In this document: one piece after another, positions 23,823-32,461 of the stretch
How the letters are laid out: each line of letters begins with the position of its first letter
Numbering within the stretch: position 1 is the stretch's first letter
Origin: Nocardia arizonensis
GTDB taxonomy: Bacteria; Actinomycetota; Actinomycetes; Mycobacteriales; Mycobacteriaceae
Direction of reading: 5' to 3'
DNA length: 45,050 nt
Assembly (NCBI RefSeq): GCF_001310275.1
Contig: NZ_LGYZ01000124.1
Span: 1-45,050, forward strand
Notes under the pieces: model-generated
Database searches by the model: none
Told to the model about the DNA's origin: nothing
The model's input: the letters and a program-made list of their open reading frames with translations, nothing else
Translations under genes and position numbers: made by a program

Positions 23823-25449
23823 TCAGCCGCTCCAACTGCATCCGTACTTCCGCCGAAAGCTGCGCTGAAACGTCGAATGCTGCCAGTAGTTCCTTCTGCA
23901 ACCGGGATACTTTTGCATCTACAGGTTCGTCATCGACCTCACCTTGAGCAGTCCCCACATACCGCCCCGGCGTCAGCGCATAGTCCGCCACCTTGATCTC
24001 ATCCACAGTCGCCGACTTACAGAACCCCGGCACATCCTCATACGTCAACCCCTTTGCCGCAGCCGACCGAGTCCCCCGCCACGCGTGATATGTATCCGCG
24101 ATCTTCGCGATGTCCTCATCCGACAGTGCCCGCTCGGCCCGGTCAACCATGTACCCGAGTTCCCGGGCGTCGACGAACAGCACCTCACCCGTCCGGTCGA
24201 CGGCACCACCACGACCGGCCTTCTTGTCCTTGGCGAAGAACCACACGCACACCGGGATACCGGTGGAGCGGAACAGTTGGGTGGGCATCGCGACCATGCA
24301 GGACACCAGGTCGGCTTCCACGATGCGGGCGCGAATGTCGCCTTCCCCGTTGGAGTTCGACGACATCGAACCGTTCGCCATCACCACACCGGCGGAGCCG
24401 CCCGGCGCCAACTTGTACAGCACATGCTGGATCCAGGCGTAGTTGGCGTTGTTGGCCGGGGGAACACCGAACACCCAACGGGGGTCCTCGACGTTGCGAG
24501 TCCAATCCTTGATATTGAACGGCGGATTCGTCATCACGTAATCCATCCGCACTTCGGGGTGCTGGTCGCGGGCGAAGGTGTCGCCCCAGCGGGCGCCGAG
24601 ACCCTTGTTGTCCATACCGTGGATGGCGAGGTTCATCTTCGCCAACCGCCAGGTCTCCTCGATGGCCTCCTGGCCGTAGACGGCCAGGTCCTGCACGTCA
24701 CCCTCGTGATATTCGACGAACTTCTCCGACTGCACGAACATGCCGCCCGAACCACAGCACGGGTCGTAGATGCGGCCACTGCTGGGTTCCAGCACTTCCA
24801 CGATGGTGCGTACCACACTGGGCGGGGTGAAGAACTCGCCGCCCCGCTTTCCCTCCGCGCGGGCGAAATTGCCGAGGAAGTACTCGTATACCTCGCCCAT
24901 CAGGTCGCGGGCCTTGTGCGTGCCCTGCCGACTGAACTGGGCGCTGTTGAACAGGTCGACCAGTTCGCCGAGGCGGCGCTGATCGATGTTGTCGCGGTTG
25001 TAGATCCGCGGCAGCGTGCCGACTAGTGACTCGTTGGCCTTCATGACCGCGTCCATCGCCTCGTCGATCAGCAGGCCGATCGACTTGGCGGGCTCACCGG
25101 TCTCGGACTGTTTCAGTCCTTTGGAGTTCTCCGCCAAATGAGACCAGTGCGCGTTCTCCGGCACCAGGAACACTCCATACCCGCGATACTCGTCGGGGTC
25201 GTCGAGGTACAGCTCGAGCTGTTCGGCGTCCAACCCCTCGCCGCCGAACTCCTCCTGCAATGTGCTCCGACGCTCGTCGTAGGCATCGGAAACGTACTTC
25301 AGGAACACCAGCCCCAGGATCACGTCCTTGTACTGGCTGGCCGATAGCGACCCCCGGAGCTTGTCGGCCGCCTTCCACAGGGTGTCCTTCAACTCCTTCA
25401 TCGTCGACGGCGCCTGCGGCTCTGCCGCCTGCCTCTTCCTCGGGGGCAC
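23815..25449 (-). CDS. hsdM: Type I restriction methylase subunit M
   Basis: 544 aa from GTG 25449, with a GGAGAGGAG-type Shine-Dalgarno upstream; ATG 25401 (MKELKDTLWK) is an alternative. N-terminal HsdM_N helical domain (about 17-160), then an N6-adenine methylase with GGEFFTPPSVV (about 205-215), motif I YDPCCGSGGMF (about 227-237) and motif IV TNPPFN (about 304-309). With two HsdM and one HsdS it forms the methylase. It starts 43 bp after the 640-aa HTH protein. Confidence 0.95.
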   Translation of the reverse strand: MPPRKRQAAEPQAPSTMKELKDTLWKAADKLRGSLSASQYKDVILGLVFLKYVSDAYDERRSTLQEEFGGEGLDAEQLELYLDDPDEYRGYGVFLVPENAHWSHLAENSKGLKQSETGEPAKSIGLLIDEAMDAVMKANESLVGTLPRIYNRDNIDQRRLGELVDLFNSAQFSRQGTHKARDLMGEVYEYFLGNFARAEGKRGGEFFTPPSVVRTIVEVLEPSSGRIYDPCCGSGGMFVQSEKFVEYHEGDVQDLAVYGQEAIEETWRLAKMNLAIHGMDNKGLGARWGDTFARDQHPEVRMDYVMTNPPFNIKDWTRNVEDPRWVFGVPPANNANYAWIQHVLYKLAPGGSAGVVMANGSMSSNSNGEGDIRARIVEADLVSCMVAMPTQLFRSTGIPVCVWFFAKDKKAGRGGAVDRTGEVLFVDARELGYMVDRAERALSDEDIAKIADTYHAWRGTRSAAAKGLTYEDVPGFCKSATVDEIKVADYALTPGRYVGTAQGEVDDEPVDAKVSRLQKELLAAFDVSAQLSAEVRMQLERLNG

Positions 25450-25492
25450 CCGGGGCTCCTCTCCTCGTTATCCGACAACATCTTTCACGTAC

Positions 25493-27415
25493 TCATCCGA
25501 CCGGCTCGGCCTGCACGCACAGGCTGACCGTGCCCGCGCCGATCCCCTCGATCAGCGCCCGGCACAGCTCACCGACCGCGTCCTGCCGCGCCCGAAGCCG
25601 AGCGGAGTAACCGGCGGCCCGCGCCAGCACCGCCTCCAAGCGCGCCGACTCATCCTCGCCCAGTCGAGGCACATTCCACGACTTCCAGTCGGCCCGATGC
25701 GCGGGCAACTCGTTGATCAGCGCCGCCAGTGCGCGCGGCCCGATGCCCGCATCCGGCGACAACCGCAGGATGCGCGACGGCGACAACACCAGGTTGCCAC
25801 CCGTGTCGTCGACCAGCGCTCGGGGTGGATGTTCGCAGAAGACCACGTCGCCTGGCTCGGTGCGGGTCGCGCGAGGATAGCGACTGTGCGCGTTCAGCGG
25901 GTCGAGTACGAAGCCATCGGTGCGGCCGTCCGCTGACAGCACCCGGACCGTGCCGTGCGGGTCGTGGTGCGACCGGTCGATCTTGTTGCCGGTCCGCATC
26001 CGCACCAGCTTGCGTTCGGCGAGTTCACCGAGCGGGCGCTGCCGCACCTCCAGGGAGCCTGCGCCGGCGCGGGCCACCACGTCGAAGCCGGGGTCCGGTG
26101 CCGAAGTCAGCAAGGTCGCGGCGTATATCCGGTGCAGGTCATCGACCGCCTCCGGCGCGCGCACCCGCACCGCGGTTGTGCCTGGGGGAACCACGGCATG
26201 CCCGGCCAGGATGTCGCCGAGCTTGACCACCCGGCCGTAGCGGTAGGCGCGAGCGGCTCGATCCGCATGATCACCGATCGCCGAGGCCAAGTCGGCGGCC
26301 AGCGCGTCATGGTCGAGGTCGGCGGGAAGTACGGTTCCCAGATCGGCGACCACCGGGAGGTCGATGTGCGCGCCACCGCAGTACACCCAGACGCCGAGCG
26401 CTTGGCGGTGCGCCTCTTTCCACAGCCCGCGCGGTAGCTTCAAGGCCACCGCGAGGCCGCCGAGGCGCAATGTCTCCGCCCGCTTGCCCTCGAGATTGTT
26501 CGACCGTGCCCCGGCACGCGGAATCGCGTCGCACAGCGCCGCCGCCGCACCCAGTACCACGGCGATCTCACCGTGACCCAGGTCGATCAGCACGTTGTCG
26601 ACCTCCTCGAGCGCCCTCGGCGGATTTTCGCCGACGACCGACAGCAGCCGCACCCGCGGCCCGCACCCCGATGCCTGCTCCTGCTCGCGAATCACCATGC
26701 GGCGGCGCAGAGCGCGGGCGGCGGGGGCATCGCCGAGCGCGTGCACCTCGATATCGGGGTCGGAATCGGACAGTGCGAGCACCACACTGGGCGCGTCGCC
26801 CGCCGAGACCAGTTGCGCCCCTTCCGGGTCGAGTTCCAGGCGACAGGTATTCACGATCGTGCGCAGCAGCGCCACAGCGGCCGGGTCCAGGTCGCGTGCC
26901 GCCAGTTCACGTCCGGCACGCGAGGATTCGAGCTTCACCAGCGCATCGACGCCACCGTAGCTGGAGGCCACCAGCCCGTCGATGAACGAGCGCGCCTGCC
27001 GCGTGTTGTCCAACGCCGCGACCTCTCCGGCGAGCAGTTCGTCATCGGGATCGAACTCCCGGGCGGCGGCGACGCATTCGTCGGCGGACAGCTGTTCCAG
27101 ATCGCCGGTCAACTGACGCAGACACAGCAATGTCACCAGGTCTTCCAACGGTGTTCCGTCCGGGGCGCCTGCCGCCGCCGCATCCACACGGTGTTCGGCG
27201 TTGTTACCCCTGCCGGTGCGTTCCAGATAGTCGACCACATCCGCCCGTGCGAAACGCGCGATGCCGCCGACCTCATCGACCGGCCGCGGGAACGGGATAT
27301 GTTCACCGCGCACCGCGGGGCGGTTGCGCCACATCGACACCACCGACCGCTTGACCTGCGCCAAGTCGGCTATGTCCCGCAGCGTGAGCGTCGGTTCGCT
27401 CGTCGGATGATCCAT
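25493..27415 (-). CDS. HTH plus methylase-like protein lacking the NPPF motif, first gene of the RM operon
   Basis: 640 aa from ATG 27415. N-terminal HTH (TLRDIADLAQVKRSVVSMWRNR, about 10-32), then an FPRP segment, closely parallel to the HTH start of the methylase at 2213-4432. The middle follows the order of an N6 methylase (LLSVVGENPPRAL, VDNVLIDLG, ALKLPRGLWKEA..WVYCGG). However, DPxCGSG is absent and VLIDLG stands where NPPF should be, so it should not methylate. The C-terminal 200 residues look like a target-recognition half (PGDVVFCEHPPRALVDD..LSPSRILRL) with a helical tail (ARAAGYSARLRARQD). Likely a DNA-binding accessory or regulator of the RM system. Confidence 0.72.
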   Translation of the reverse strand: MDHPTSEPTLTLRDIADLAQVKRSVVSMWRNRPAVRGEHIPFPRPVDEVGGIARFARADVVDYLERTGRGNNAEHRVDAAAAGAPDGTPLEDLVTLLCLRQLTGDLEQLSADECVAAAREFDPDDELLAGEVAALDNTRQARSFIDGLVASSYGGVDALVKLESSRAGRELAARDLDPAAVALLRTIVNTCRLELDPEGAQLVSAGDAPSVVLALSDSDPDIEVHALGDAPAARALRRRMVIREQEQASGCGPRVRLLSVVGENPPRALEEVDNVLIDLGHGEIAVVLGAAAALCDAIPRAGARSNNLEGKRAETLRLGGLAVALKLPRGLWKEAHRQALGVWVYCGGAHIDLPVVADLGTVLPADLDHDALAADLASAIGDHADRAARAYRYGRVVKLGDILAGHAVVPPGTTAVRVRAPEAVDDLHRIYAATLLTSAPDPGFDVVARAGAGSLEVRQRPLGELAERKLVRMRTGNKIDRSHHDPHGTVRVLSADGRTDGFVLDPLNAHSRYPRATRTEPGDVVFCEHPPRALVDDTGGNLVLSPSRILRLSPDAGIGPRALAALINELPAHRADWKSWNVPRLGEDESARLEAVLARAAGYSARLRARQDAVGELCRALIEGIGAGTVSLCVQAEPVG

Positions 27416-27490
27416 CGGTGCCGCTCATTTCCTTCCGGGGGATGAGAGCGACAGTACGAGCGCGATCACCCACGTCCAATATTAATCACC

Positions 27491-27506
27491 GATAAACCCC
27501 CTTATC
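27491..27506. promoter_or_regulatory. GATAA-N6-TTATC palindrome, copy 1
   Basis: GATAAACCCCCTTATC lies in the divergent gap between the RM operon and the 99-aa zinc-ribbon gene. A copy with 14 of 16 bases identical lies past the end of that small gene. Confidence 0.6.
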
Positions 27507-27581
27507 AGTACTTTTCATCGACATAAGCGGATCGGGTGCCCGATCGTTGTGCCACACCGCACACCGAGCAGGGAGGTCACG

Positions 27582-27881
27582 ATGAGCGGCAACCGACAAT
27601 TCCGGAAGTGCCGCCAGTACCGACCACGCCAGGCGGCGGTACGGCGAGAACTGACGCTGCACAGCGGCGCCGATCTCGCCTGCTTTCCACCGCTGATCCG
27701 CATCGCACGCTGCGCCACGGGCAAGGTGCAGTACTTCGCCGCCGCCGACGCCGAGTTGGCCCTGGCAGGCATCGACCGAAGCGACCCGCGGCGTCGCGAA
27801 CAGCGGGTGTACCACTGCCCGGTATGCGAGGGCTGGCACCTCACCAGCCAGGATCCGCGCATCCCGAAAAGTACAGCGTAA
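27582..27881 (+). CDS. Small zinc-ribbon-like protein, divergent from the RM operon
   Basis: 99 aa from ATG 27582, preceded by GGGAGG. Arg-rich N-terminus (NRQFRKCRQYRPRQAAVRREL), central RCATGKVQYFAAADAELALAGI, and a C-terminal YHCPVCEGWHLTS with C-x2-C and a His that could bind zinc. Short proteins with this 'Y.C..C.GWHLTS' ending are familiar from actinobacterial phage and mobile regions. Function unknown. Bracketed by two near-identical palindromes, so it may be autoregulated or bind there. Confidence 0.72.
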   Translation: MSGNRQFRKCRQYRPRQAAVRRELTLHSGADLACFPPLIRIARCATGKVQYFAAADAELALAGIDRSDPRRREQRVYHCPVCEGWHLTSQDPRIPKSTA

Positions 27882-27914
27882 GTGCGGATTCCGCATCAGC
27901 TCGCCGAGCTCGCG

Positions 27915-27930
27915 GATAACCCCGCTTATC
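27915..27930. promoter_or_regulatory. GATAA-N6-TTATC palindrome, copy 2
   Basis: GATAACCCCGCTTATC differs from copy 1 at two positions, both inside the spacer. It lies 34 bp past the small gene's stop and just beyond the end of the PIN remnant. Confidence 0.6.
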
Positions 27931-27933
27931 GGC

Positions 27934-28200
27934 CTACCCCGTGACCGGAACCACCGTCAAAACGGGATCGAGCCCGACGAAGTCGTCGACATCGGCGGTG
28001 TAGAGCGGAAGATCATTCGCCGAAGCGACGGCCGCGATCAGCAGATCCATTTTGCGCGGCTTGGGATTTCGACCTGCCGCTACGACCAGTCTTGCCATCG
28101 TGGCGAACCTGCGTGCCGCTGCCGAGCACAACGGCAGCGCGTCGAAAGCATGCTCCACCTCGAGCAGGCCGACAGGGTGCCGCTCGGTCGGTGTGTCAGT
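27934..28200 (-). pseudogene. N-terminally truncated VapC (PIN) toxin
   Basis: 88 codons from ATG 28200, which overlaps the antitoxin stop (ATGA). The C-terminal PIN half is clear: AFDALPLCSAAARRFATMA, RKMDLLIAAVASANDLPLYTAD and DDFVGLDPVLTVV, with two late acidic residues. The first strand with its Asp and the following Glu helix (about 40-45 codons) are missing, so it should be inactive as a nuclease. An internal in-frame deletion that kept the overlapping start is the simplest explanation. Confidence 0.65.
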
Positions 28201-28450
28201 CATCGAGACTATCCTCGCCGAACGCGGCGTCGATCTCCGCTCGCTCCTCGGCGGCACCGCCCGCCGCCGCGAAACGCGCGAAACGCGCCTTCAAGTCGGC
28301 GGTTGCGATATCCCGCTGCGCGCGGATAGGACGGAGCTCCCCGACCGGACGCCCGTTGCGGGTGATGACGAAATCGTCGCCCGCCTCGAGCGCATCCATC
28401 ACACCCGCGCTGCCGTTGCGCAGCTCGACTTGCGTGATCGTCCTCGTCAT
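28196..28450 (-). CDS. Phd/YefM-type antitoxin of a broken VapBC locus
   Basis: 84 aa from ATG 28450. TITQVELRNGSAGVMDALEAG and DFVITRNGRPVGELRPI are the Phd/YefM fold (1-45). The rest (FAAAGGAAEERAEIDAAFGEDSLDD) is an acidic tail. TACCAT lies six bases before the ATG, a leaderless -10, and a 12-bp palindrome overlaps the -35 region. The toxin downstream is truncated. Confidence 0.82.
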   Translation of the reverse strand: MTRTITQVELRNGSAGVMDALEAGDDFVITRNGRPVGELRPIRAQRDIATADLKARFARFAAAGGAAEERAEIDAAFGEDSLDD

Positions 28451-28471
28451 CGCACGATGGTAGCGACGCAT

Positions 28472-28483
28472 GCTATGCATAGC
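28472..28483. promoter_or_regulatory. Palindromic operator of the antitoxin
   Basis: GCTATGCATAGC is a perfect 12-bp palindrome 21 bp upstream of the antitoxin ATG and just upstream of its putative -10. Confidence 0.6.
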
Positions 28484-28643
28484 TAGAACAAGCGTCTCAC
28501 TCCCGATCGCCGCATACGTGCCCACGATGACCAGGCGTTCGCAGTGCACATCGACAACTTCGAGCTCGTCACCGTCCTGCCCGACGCCCGGACCGGAGGG
28601 CAGCGCCCACATGACGGGCTCGGTTCGGGTGGACAATGGGCAG

Positions 28644-30236
28644 ATGCACCTGCACGGGACGCCACCCGGCTCGGGGAAGGGGTTGAGCAGAGCCGAACTG
28701 CTCGCCGCGATATCGCTTGCGATCGACCTCGGTCTGGGACAGCCGATGGAACACATGCTCCGGTCGTCCTTGATCGCGACACGGATCGCCGAGCGGATGG
28801 GGCTCGACCGGCAACAGCGGGCGACCGTGTACTACGCCAATCTGGTCGGGTGGATCGGTTGTCACGCAGACTCCCACGAACTGGCGGCACTGTTCGGCGA
28901 CGACATCGCCTTCCGGGCCGGTACCTACTCGGTGGACATGACCGGCCTGCCGTTCCTGCGGCTGATGACGAGTCATGTCGGACGCGGATCGCCGGGCTGG
29001 CAGCGCGCCATCCGTGCCACCGCCTTTCTGGCCACGGCTCGCGGCCGGGTCGCCACACTGATCCAGTCGCATTGCAGTTCCGCCGGGGTTCTCTCCGATC
29101 GGATGGGTTTGGACGAGCAGGTCGGAAAGGCGCTGGCCCACGTCTTCGAACGCTGGGACGGCCGTGGATTGCCCAACGGTTCTCGCGGCGACGACATACC
29201 GGTCGAGACCCACATCGCGCACGTCGCGGACGTCGTCGAGGTGCACCTGCGGGCGGGCGGACTCGAGCACGCGAAGGACGTCGTCCGTTCCCGGGGCGGC
29301 AGTCAGTTCAGCCCGGCCGTGGCGGCGTTGTTCGAGCGGGACGCGGCGGCGATCGTGGACGGGTTGCTCGAAATCGACGTCTGGACCGGAGCGTTGGCCC
29401 AGGCGCCGGATCGCGACCGGACCATGACGGGCGAGGAGAGCGACGAGTTGCTCGGGGCCATGGCTGATTTCGCCGATCTCAAATCGCCTTTCGCGCTGGG
29501 ACATTCGCGTGGCGTCGCGAACCTGGCGGCCGGGGCGGCCCGACACCTTGGCATGTCGGCGTCGGAGATCACGCATCTCTACCGTGCCGGCCTGGTGCAC
29601 GGCCTCGGCAAAATGGGGGTGTCGAATCGGATCTGGGAGAAGAAGGGGCCGCTCACCACGGCCGAATGGGAACGAGTACGGATGTATCCTGACCTGACCG
29701 GCCGGATACTGGGTCGGGTCAACGGGCTGGAGTCTGTGGTGCCCATCGCGATGAAGCACCGGGAGCGGATCGACGGGTCCGGCTTTCCCCGGGGGATCGC
29801 GGGCGCGGAGTTGACCGCGCAGGACCGGCTGCTCGCCACGGCGGACGCTTATCAACGACTGCTCGAGCCGCGCTCCTACCGGCCGGCGCTCGATCCTCGC
29901 GACGCTGCCGCGCGGTTGCGAGAGCAGGCGCGCGCCGGACGCCTCGACGCCGAGTCCGCCGCGGCCGTGCTCGCGGTGGCCGTCCCACGGAGTTCGCGAC
30001 GGACGCCATGGCCCGCGGGACTGACCGACCGCGAGGTCGAGATCCTGAGACTCGTCGCGCAGGGCCGATCGAACAGAGAGATCGCCGCCGAACTGTTCAT
30101 CGCGGAGAAGACGGCGCGGAACCACGTCGAACGTGTCTACGCCAAGCTCGGCGTCAACAATCGCACGCAGGCCAGTCTCGCCGCGATCGACCGGGGTCTG
30201 GCGGGGTTCCCGGTCAAAGCGGCCGTGAGTGGCTGA
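28644..30236 (+). CDS. HD-domain (HD-GYP-like) LuxR-family regulator
   Basis: About 530 aa from ATG 28644; ATG 28611 is an alternative. GACAAT six bases before 28644 suggests a leaderless start. The first degenerate HD region (about 15-170) contains YYANLVGWIGCHADSHELA. The second, HD-GYP-like region (about 280-430) contains LVHGLGKMGVSNRIWEK, where the catalytic HD is HG, and MKHRERIDGSGFPRG in place of HHExxDGxGYP. The C-terminal LuxR HTH is LTDREVEILRLVAQGRSNREIAAEL (about 445-500). Likely a DNA-binding sensor using a non-catalytic HD domain. Confidence 0.85.
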   Translation: MHLHGTPPGSGKGLSRAELLAAISLAIDLGLGQPMEHMLRSSLIATRIAERMGLDRQQRATVYYANLVGWIGCHADSHELAALFGDDIAFRAGTYSVDMTGLPFLRLMTSHVGRGSPGWQRAIRATAFLATARGRVATLIQSHCSSAGVLSDRMGLDEQVGKALAHVFERWDGRGLPNGSRGDDIPVETHIAHVADVVEVHLRAGGLEHAKDVVRSRGGSQFSPAVAALFERDAAAIVDGLLEIDVWTGALAQAPDRDRTMTGEESDELLGAMADFADLKSPFALGHSRGVANLAAGAARHLGMSASEITHLYRAGLVHGLGKMGVSNRIWEKKGPLTTAEWERVRMYPDLTGRILGRVNGLESVVPIAMKHRERIDGSGFPRGIAGAELTAQDRLLATADAYQRLLEPRSYRPALDPRDAAARLREQARAGRLDAESAAAVLAVAVPRSSRRTPWPAGLTDREVEILRLVAQGRSNREIAAELFIAEKTARNHVERVYAKLGVNNRTQASLAAIDRGLAGFPVKAAVSG

Positions 30237-30248
30237 GCTCGCGGAGCT

Positions 30249-31973
30249 TCATCGCCGGTGCGCGCCGGGTCGGGACCGCCGGTCCAAGACCCATATCGTG
30301 GCCAGCACGAGGACGATGGCGAACGAGGCGAGCGCGATGAGACTGCCGCCCGCGCCTCCGTGGAAGGTGTCACCGTAGACGGACATGGTCGGCAGCGTGG
30401 CGCTGTATCGGTCGAGATCCAGGCCGCGGCCCAGCGCTTCGAACGCGTGGCGATTGGACAGACCCAGACTCATCAACCGTCCCGGGAGGGCCATCCCGTC
30501 GACGGGGACTATTGCGCCGCCGAACAGAACCTGGGGGAAGCAGAGCATCGGCAGGGCGAGGGCGGCCTGCGCGGCATTGGAGACCATGGCCGAAGCGAGC
30601 AATCCGAGGGCCAGTGCCGAGACCGCCTCGATCACGATCGTCAAGAACAGGAACGCGGACACATCCCATCCGACGGCGGGCAGCCGACCGAGCGCCCGCA
30701 ACACACCGAGCAGCAGCGCGCTCACGCCGGCCAGCACCGGAAGCAGCGCTGTCACCTTCGATGCCACATAGGCGCTCACGCTGAGCCCGGCCAGGCGCTC
30801 CCGCCGGAAGACCGCCATCTCCCCCACGATCTGGAGCAGGCCATACGTGAGGCCGAAGAAGAAGCCCGCGAACGCGATCCAGAACACGATCTGGACCGGG
30901 CCGAGGTCGGCTTCGCCACGCGGATAGAACGCGTCCCGCTTGAACAGCGTCGCCATCATCGCGGTGACCAGCACCGGCGAGCCGAGCAGGACCGCGAGCG
31001 TCAACCGGTTGCGGAGGAGAACGTCGACATTGCGTCGTGTGAGTAGCCACCATTGCCGGACCGCGCCAGTGCGCCCGAGATCCGACCGGGCGGCGGGAAC
31101 GGGCAGTGCCGCGGCGCCGGGCCGGACCGTCGACTTCCCAGCGCTGTCGGCGAATCGCTCCGCCCAGATCCGCGGAGTGTGCTCACGAGCCAGCCGTTCA
31201 TACACCTCGGCGAGATCATCGACGCCGAAGTAGCGCCGAGCCTCGGCCGGGCTGCCGGTGAAGGCCAGGTGGCCGTCGCGCGCCAGGAATACCACCCGGT
31301 CACACCGGTCGATGCCGGTCGGCTCGTGCGTGGTGAGAACGACGGTGACCCCGCGCAGGGTGAGTCGGCGCAGCAGCCGCATCACGTCGGCGGCGGTCGA
31401 CGGGTCGAGCCCGGAAGTGGGTTCGTCGAGGAAGAAGAGGCGCGGTCGGGTCAGCAGCTCCACGGCGATACTCGCCCGCTTGCGCTGGCCGCCGGAAAGC
31501 GCACGCACCGGAACCTCGGCCCGATCGGCCAGGTCGAGGTCACGCATGGTTTCCTCGACCACCCGTTCCGCCTCGGCCACCGACGTGCCTTCGGGCAGCC
31601 GCAGCCGCGCCGCGTAGCGCAGCGTGCGGCGCAGGGGCATCTCGAGATGGATGATGTCCTCCTGCGGCACGTAGCCGATGCGGGAATCGGCGCTCACCCG
31701 GGTCCCGCGAACGACGCCGTCATGCCGAACCTCACCGGCGGACGGCGGTTGCAGCCCCGCGAGTATCTCCAGCAATGTGCTCTTTCCCGCTCCGCTGCCG
31801 CCTGCGATGGCGACCAACTCGCCCGGTTCGACCGACAACGACAGTTCCTGGAGAATCCGCCGCGCTCCGATCTGTCGGCTGATGTCGACCGCGTCGACTC
31901 GCCCACCGCTCGGCACGCCAGGCGCGTGATCTGAAATGCGCGCATCGAACTGTTCGTATGTCGATTCGGTCAT
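30249..31973 (-). CDS. ABCG-like exporter (ATPase fused to ABC-2 permease)
   Basis: 574 aa from ATG 31973 with GGAGG upstream; the frame is open 13 codons further. ATPase domain (about 20-240): Walker A AGGSGAGKSTL, signature LSGGQRKRASIA, Walker B LFFLDEPTSGLD, H-loop TTHEP. The permease half (about 300-565) has six hydrophobic helices, such as LTLAVLLGSPVLVTAMMATLF and FWIAFAGFFFGLTYGLLQIVG. The order NBD-TMD and the 'GLDPSTA' motif match the ABCG/FHA-less exporters of actinobacteria. Likely exports a lipid or drug. Converges on the HD regulator. Confidence 0.92.
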   Translation of the reverse strand: MTESTYEQFDARISDHAPGVPSGGRVDAVDISRQIGARRILQELSLSVEPGELVAIAGGSGAGKSTLLEILAGLQPPSAGEVRHDGVVRGTRVSADSRIGYVPQEDIIHLEMPLRRTLRYAARLRLPEGTSVAEAERVVEETMRDLDLADRAEVPVRALSGGQRKRASIAVELLTRPRLFFLDEPTSGLDPSTAADVMRLLRRLTLRGVTVVLTTHEPTGIDRCDRVVFLARDGHLAFTGSPAEARRYFGVDDLAEVYERLAREHTPRIWAERFADSAGKSTVRPGAAALPVPAARSDLGRTGAVRQWWLLTRRNVDVLLRNRLTLAVLLGSPVLVTAMMATLFKRDAFYPRGEADLGPVQIVFWIAFAGFFFGLTYGLLQIVGEMAVFRRERLAGLSVSAYVASKVTALLPVLAGVSALLLGVLRALGRLPAVGWDVSAFLFLTIVIEAVSALALGLLASAMVSNAAQAALALPMLCFPQVLFGGAIVPVDGMALPGRLMSLGLSNRHAFEALGRGLDLDRYSATLPTMSVYGDTFHGGAGGSLIALASFAIVLVLATIWVLDRRSRPGAHRR

Positions 31974-32101
31974 GACCGGTGACCTCCGTGATTGCTGGAC
32001 TCGCTTCGTCATGCACCGATCATCGGTCCGCCGCCCCCCTGGTCACATGGGGCGTTTGCCTCAAATCAATGCCCACCGGGGCGTACCGGCCACCGCTATC
32101 G

Positions 32102-32362
32102 ATGAGGGCCGGTTGCCGAGTCAGCGGCGGCGAAGGCGAGTACGTGTGCGACGCCGCCGCACGATACGACTTCGGCCGACCGATTACGATCCCGGATTCG
32201 CTACTCTCCGAATTCGTTCAACGAGTCGGCGTTATGGCGGTGTATCCCCACCTCCGCGAGGCAATCACGGCATCAGCCGCAAAACTCCGACTCCCTCCAC
32301 CCCTGCTGCGGTTACTGCGGCCCGGAGACGTGCACGCGACTCCCAAGACGCCGTTGCCGTAG
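32102..32362 (+). CDS. Small protein resembling a SecB-like chaperone fragment
   Basis: 86 aa from ATG 32102. The segment YDFGRPITIPDSLLSEFVQRVGVMAVYPHLREAITASAAKLRLP resembles the 'F...V....YPYLREAV.....RLG.P' core of SecB-like proteins in actinobacteria, and PPLLRLLRPGDV follows. A full SecB-like protein would be about twice as long, so it is short or an N-terminally truncated remnant. No Shine-Dalgarno is visible. Weak assignment. Confidence 0.42.
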   Translation: MRAGCRVSGGEGEYVCDAAARYDFGRPITIPDSLLSEFVQRVGVMAVYPHLREAITASAAKLRLPPPLLRLLRPGDVHATPKTPLP

Positions 32363-32461
32363 TCAGCTCGAAACATCACGACGCACCGCTGGTCTCGCCC
32401 ACTCGAGCAATGGCCCGAAACGAGTGCGCACCACCGTGGTTGCCGTCGGTAGGATCGGTCC

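Noticed and set aside
23944..25026. 360-aa + strand ORF across hsdM
   Set aside because: Antisense of hsdM with its DPCCGSG and NPPF motifs; no protein family recognised in it.
28569..30125. 518-aa minus-strand ORF opposite the HD regulator
   Set aside because: Shadow of a gene with a clear HTH and HD domains.
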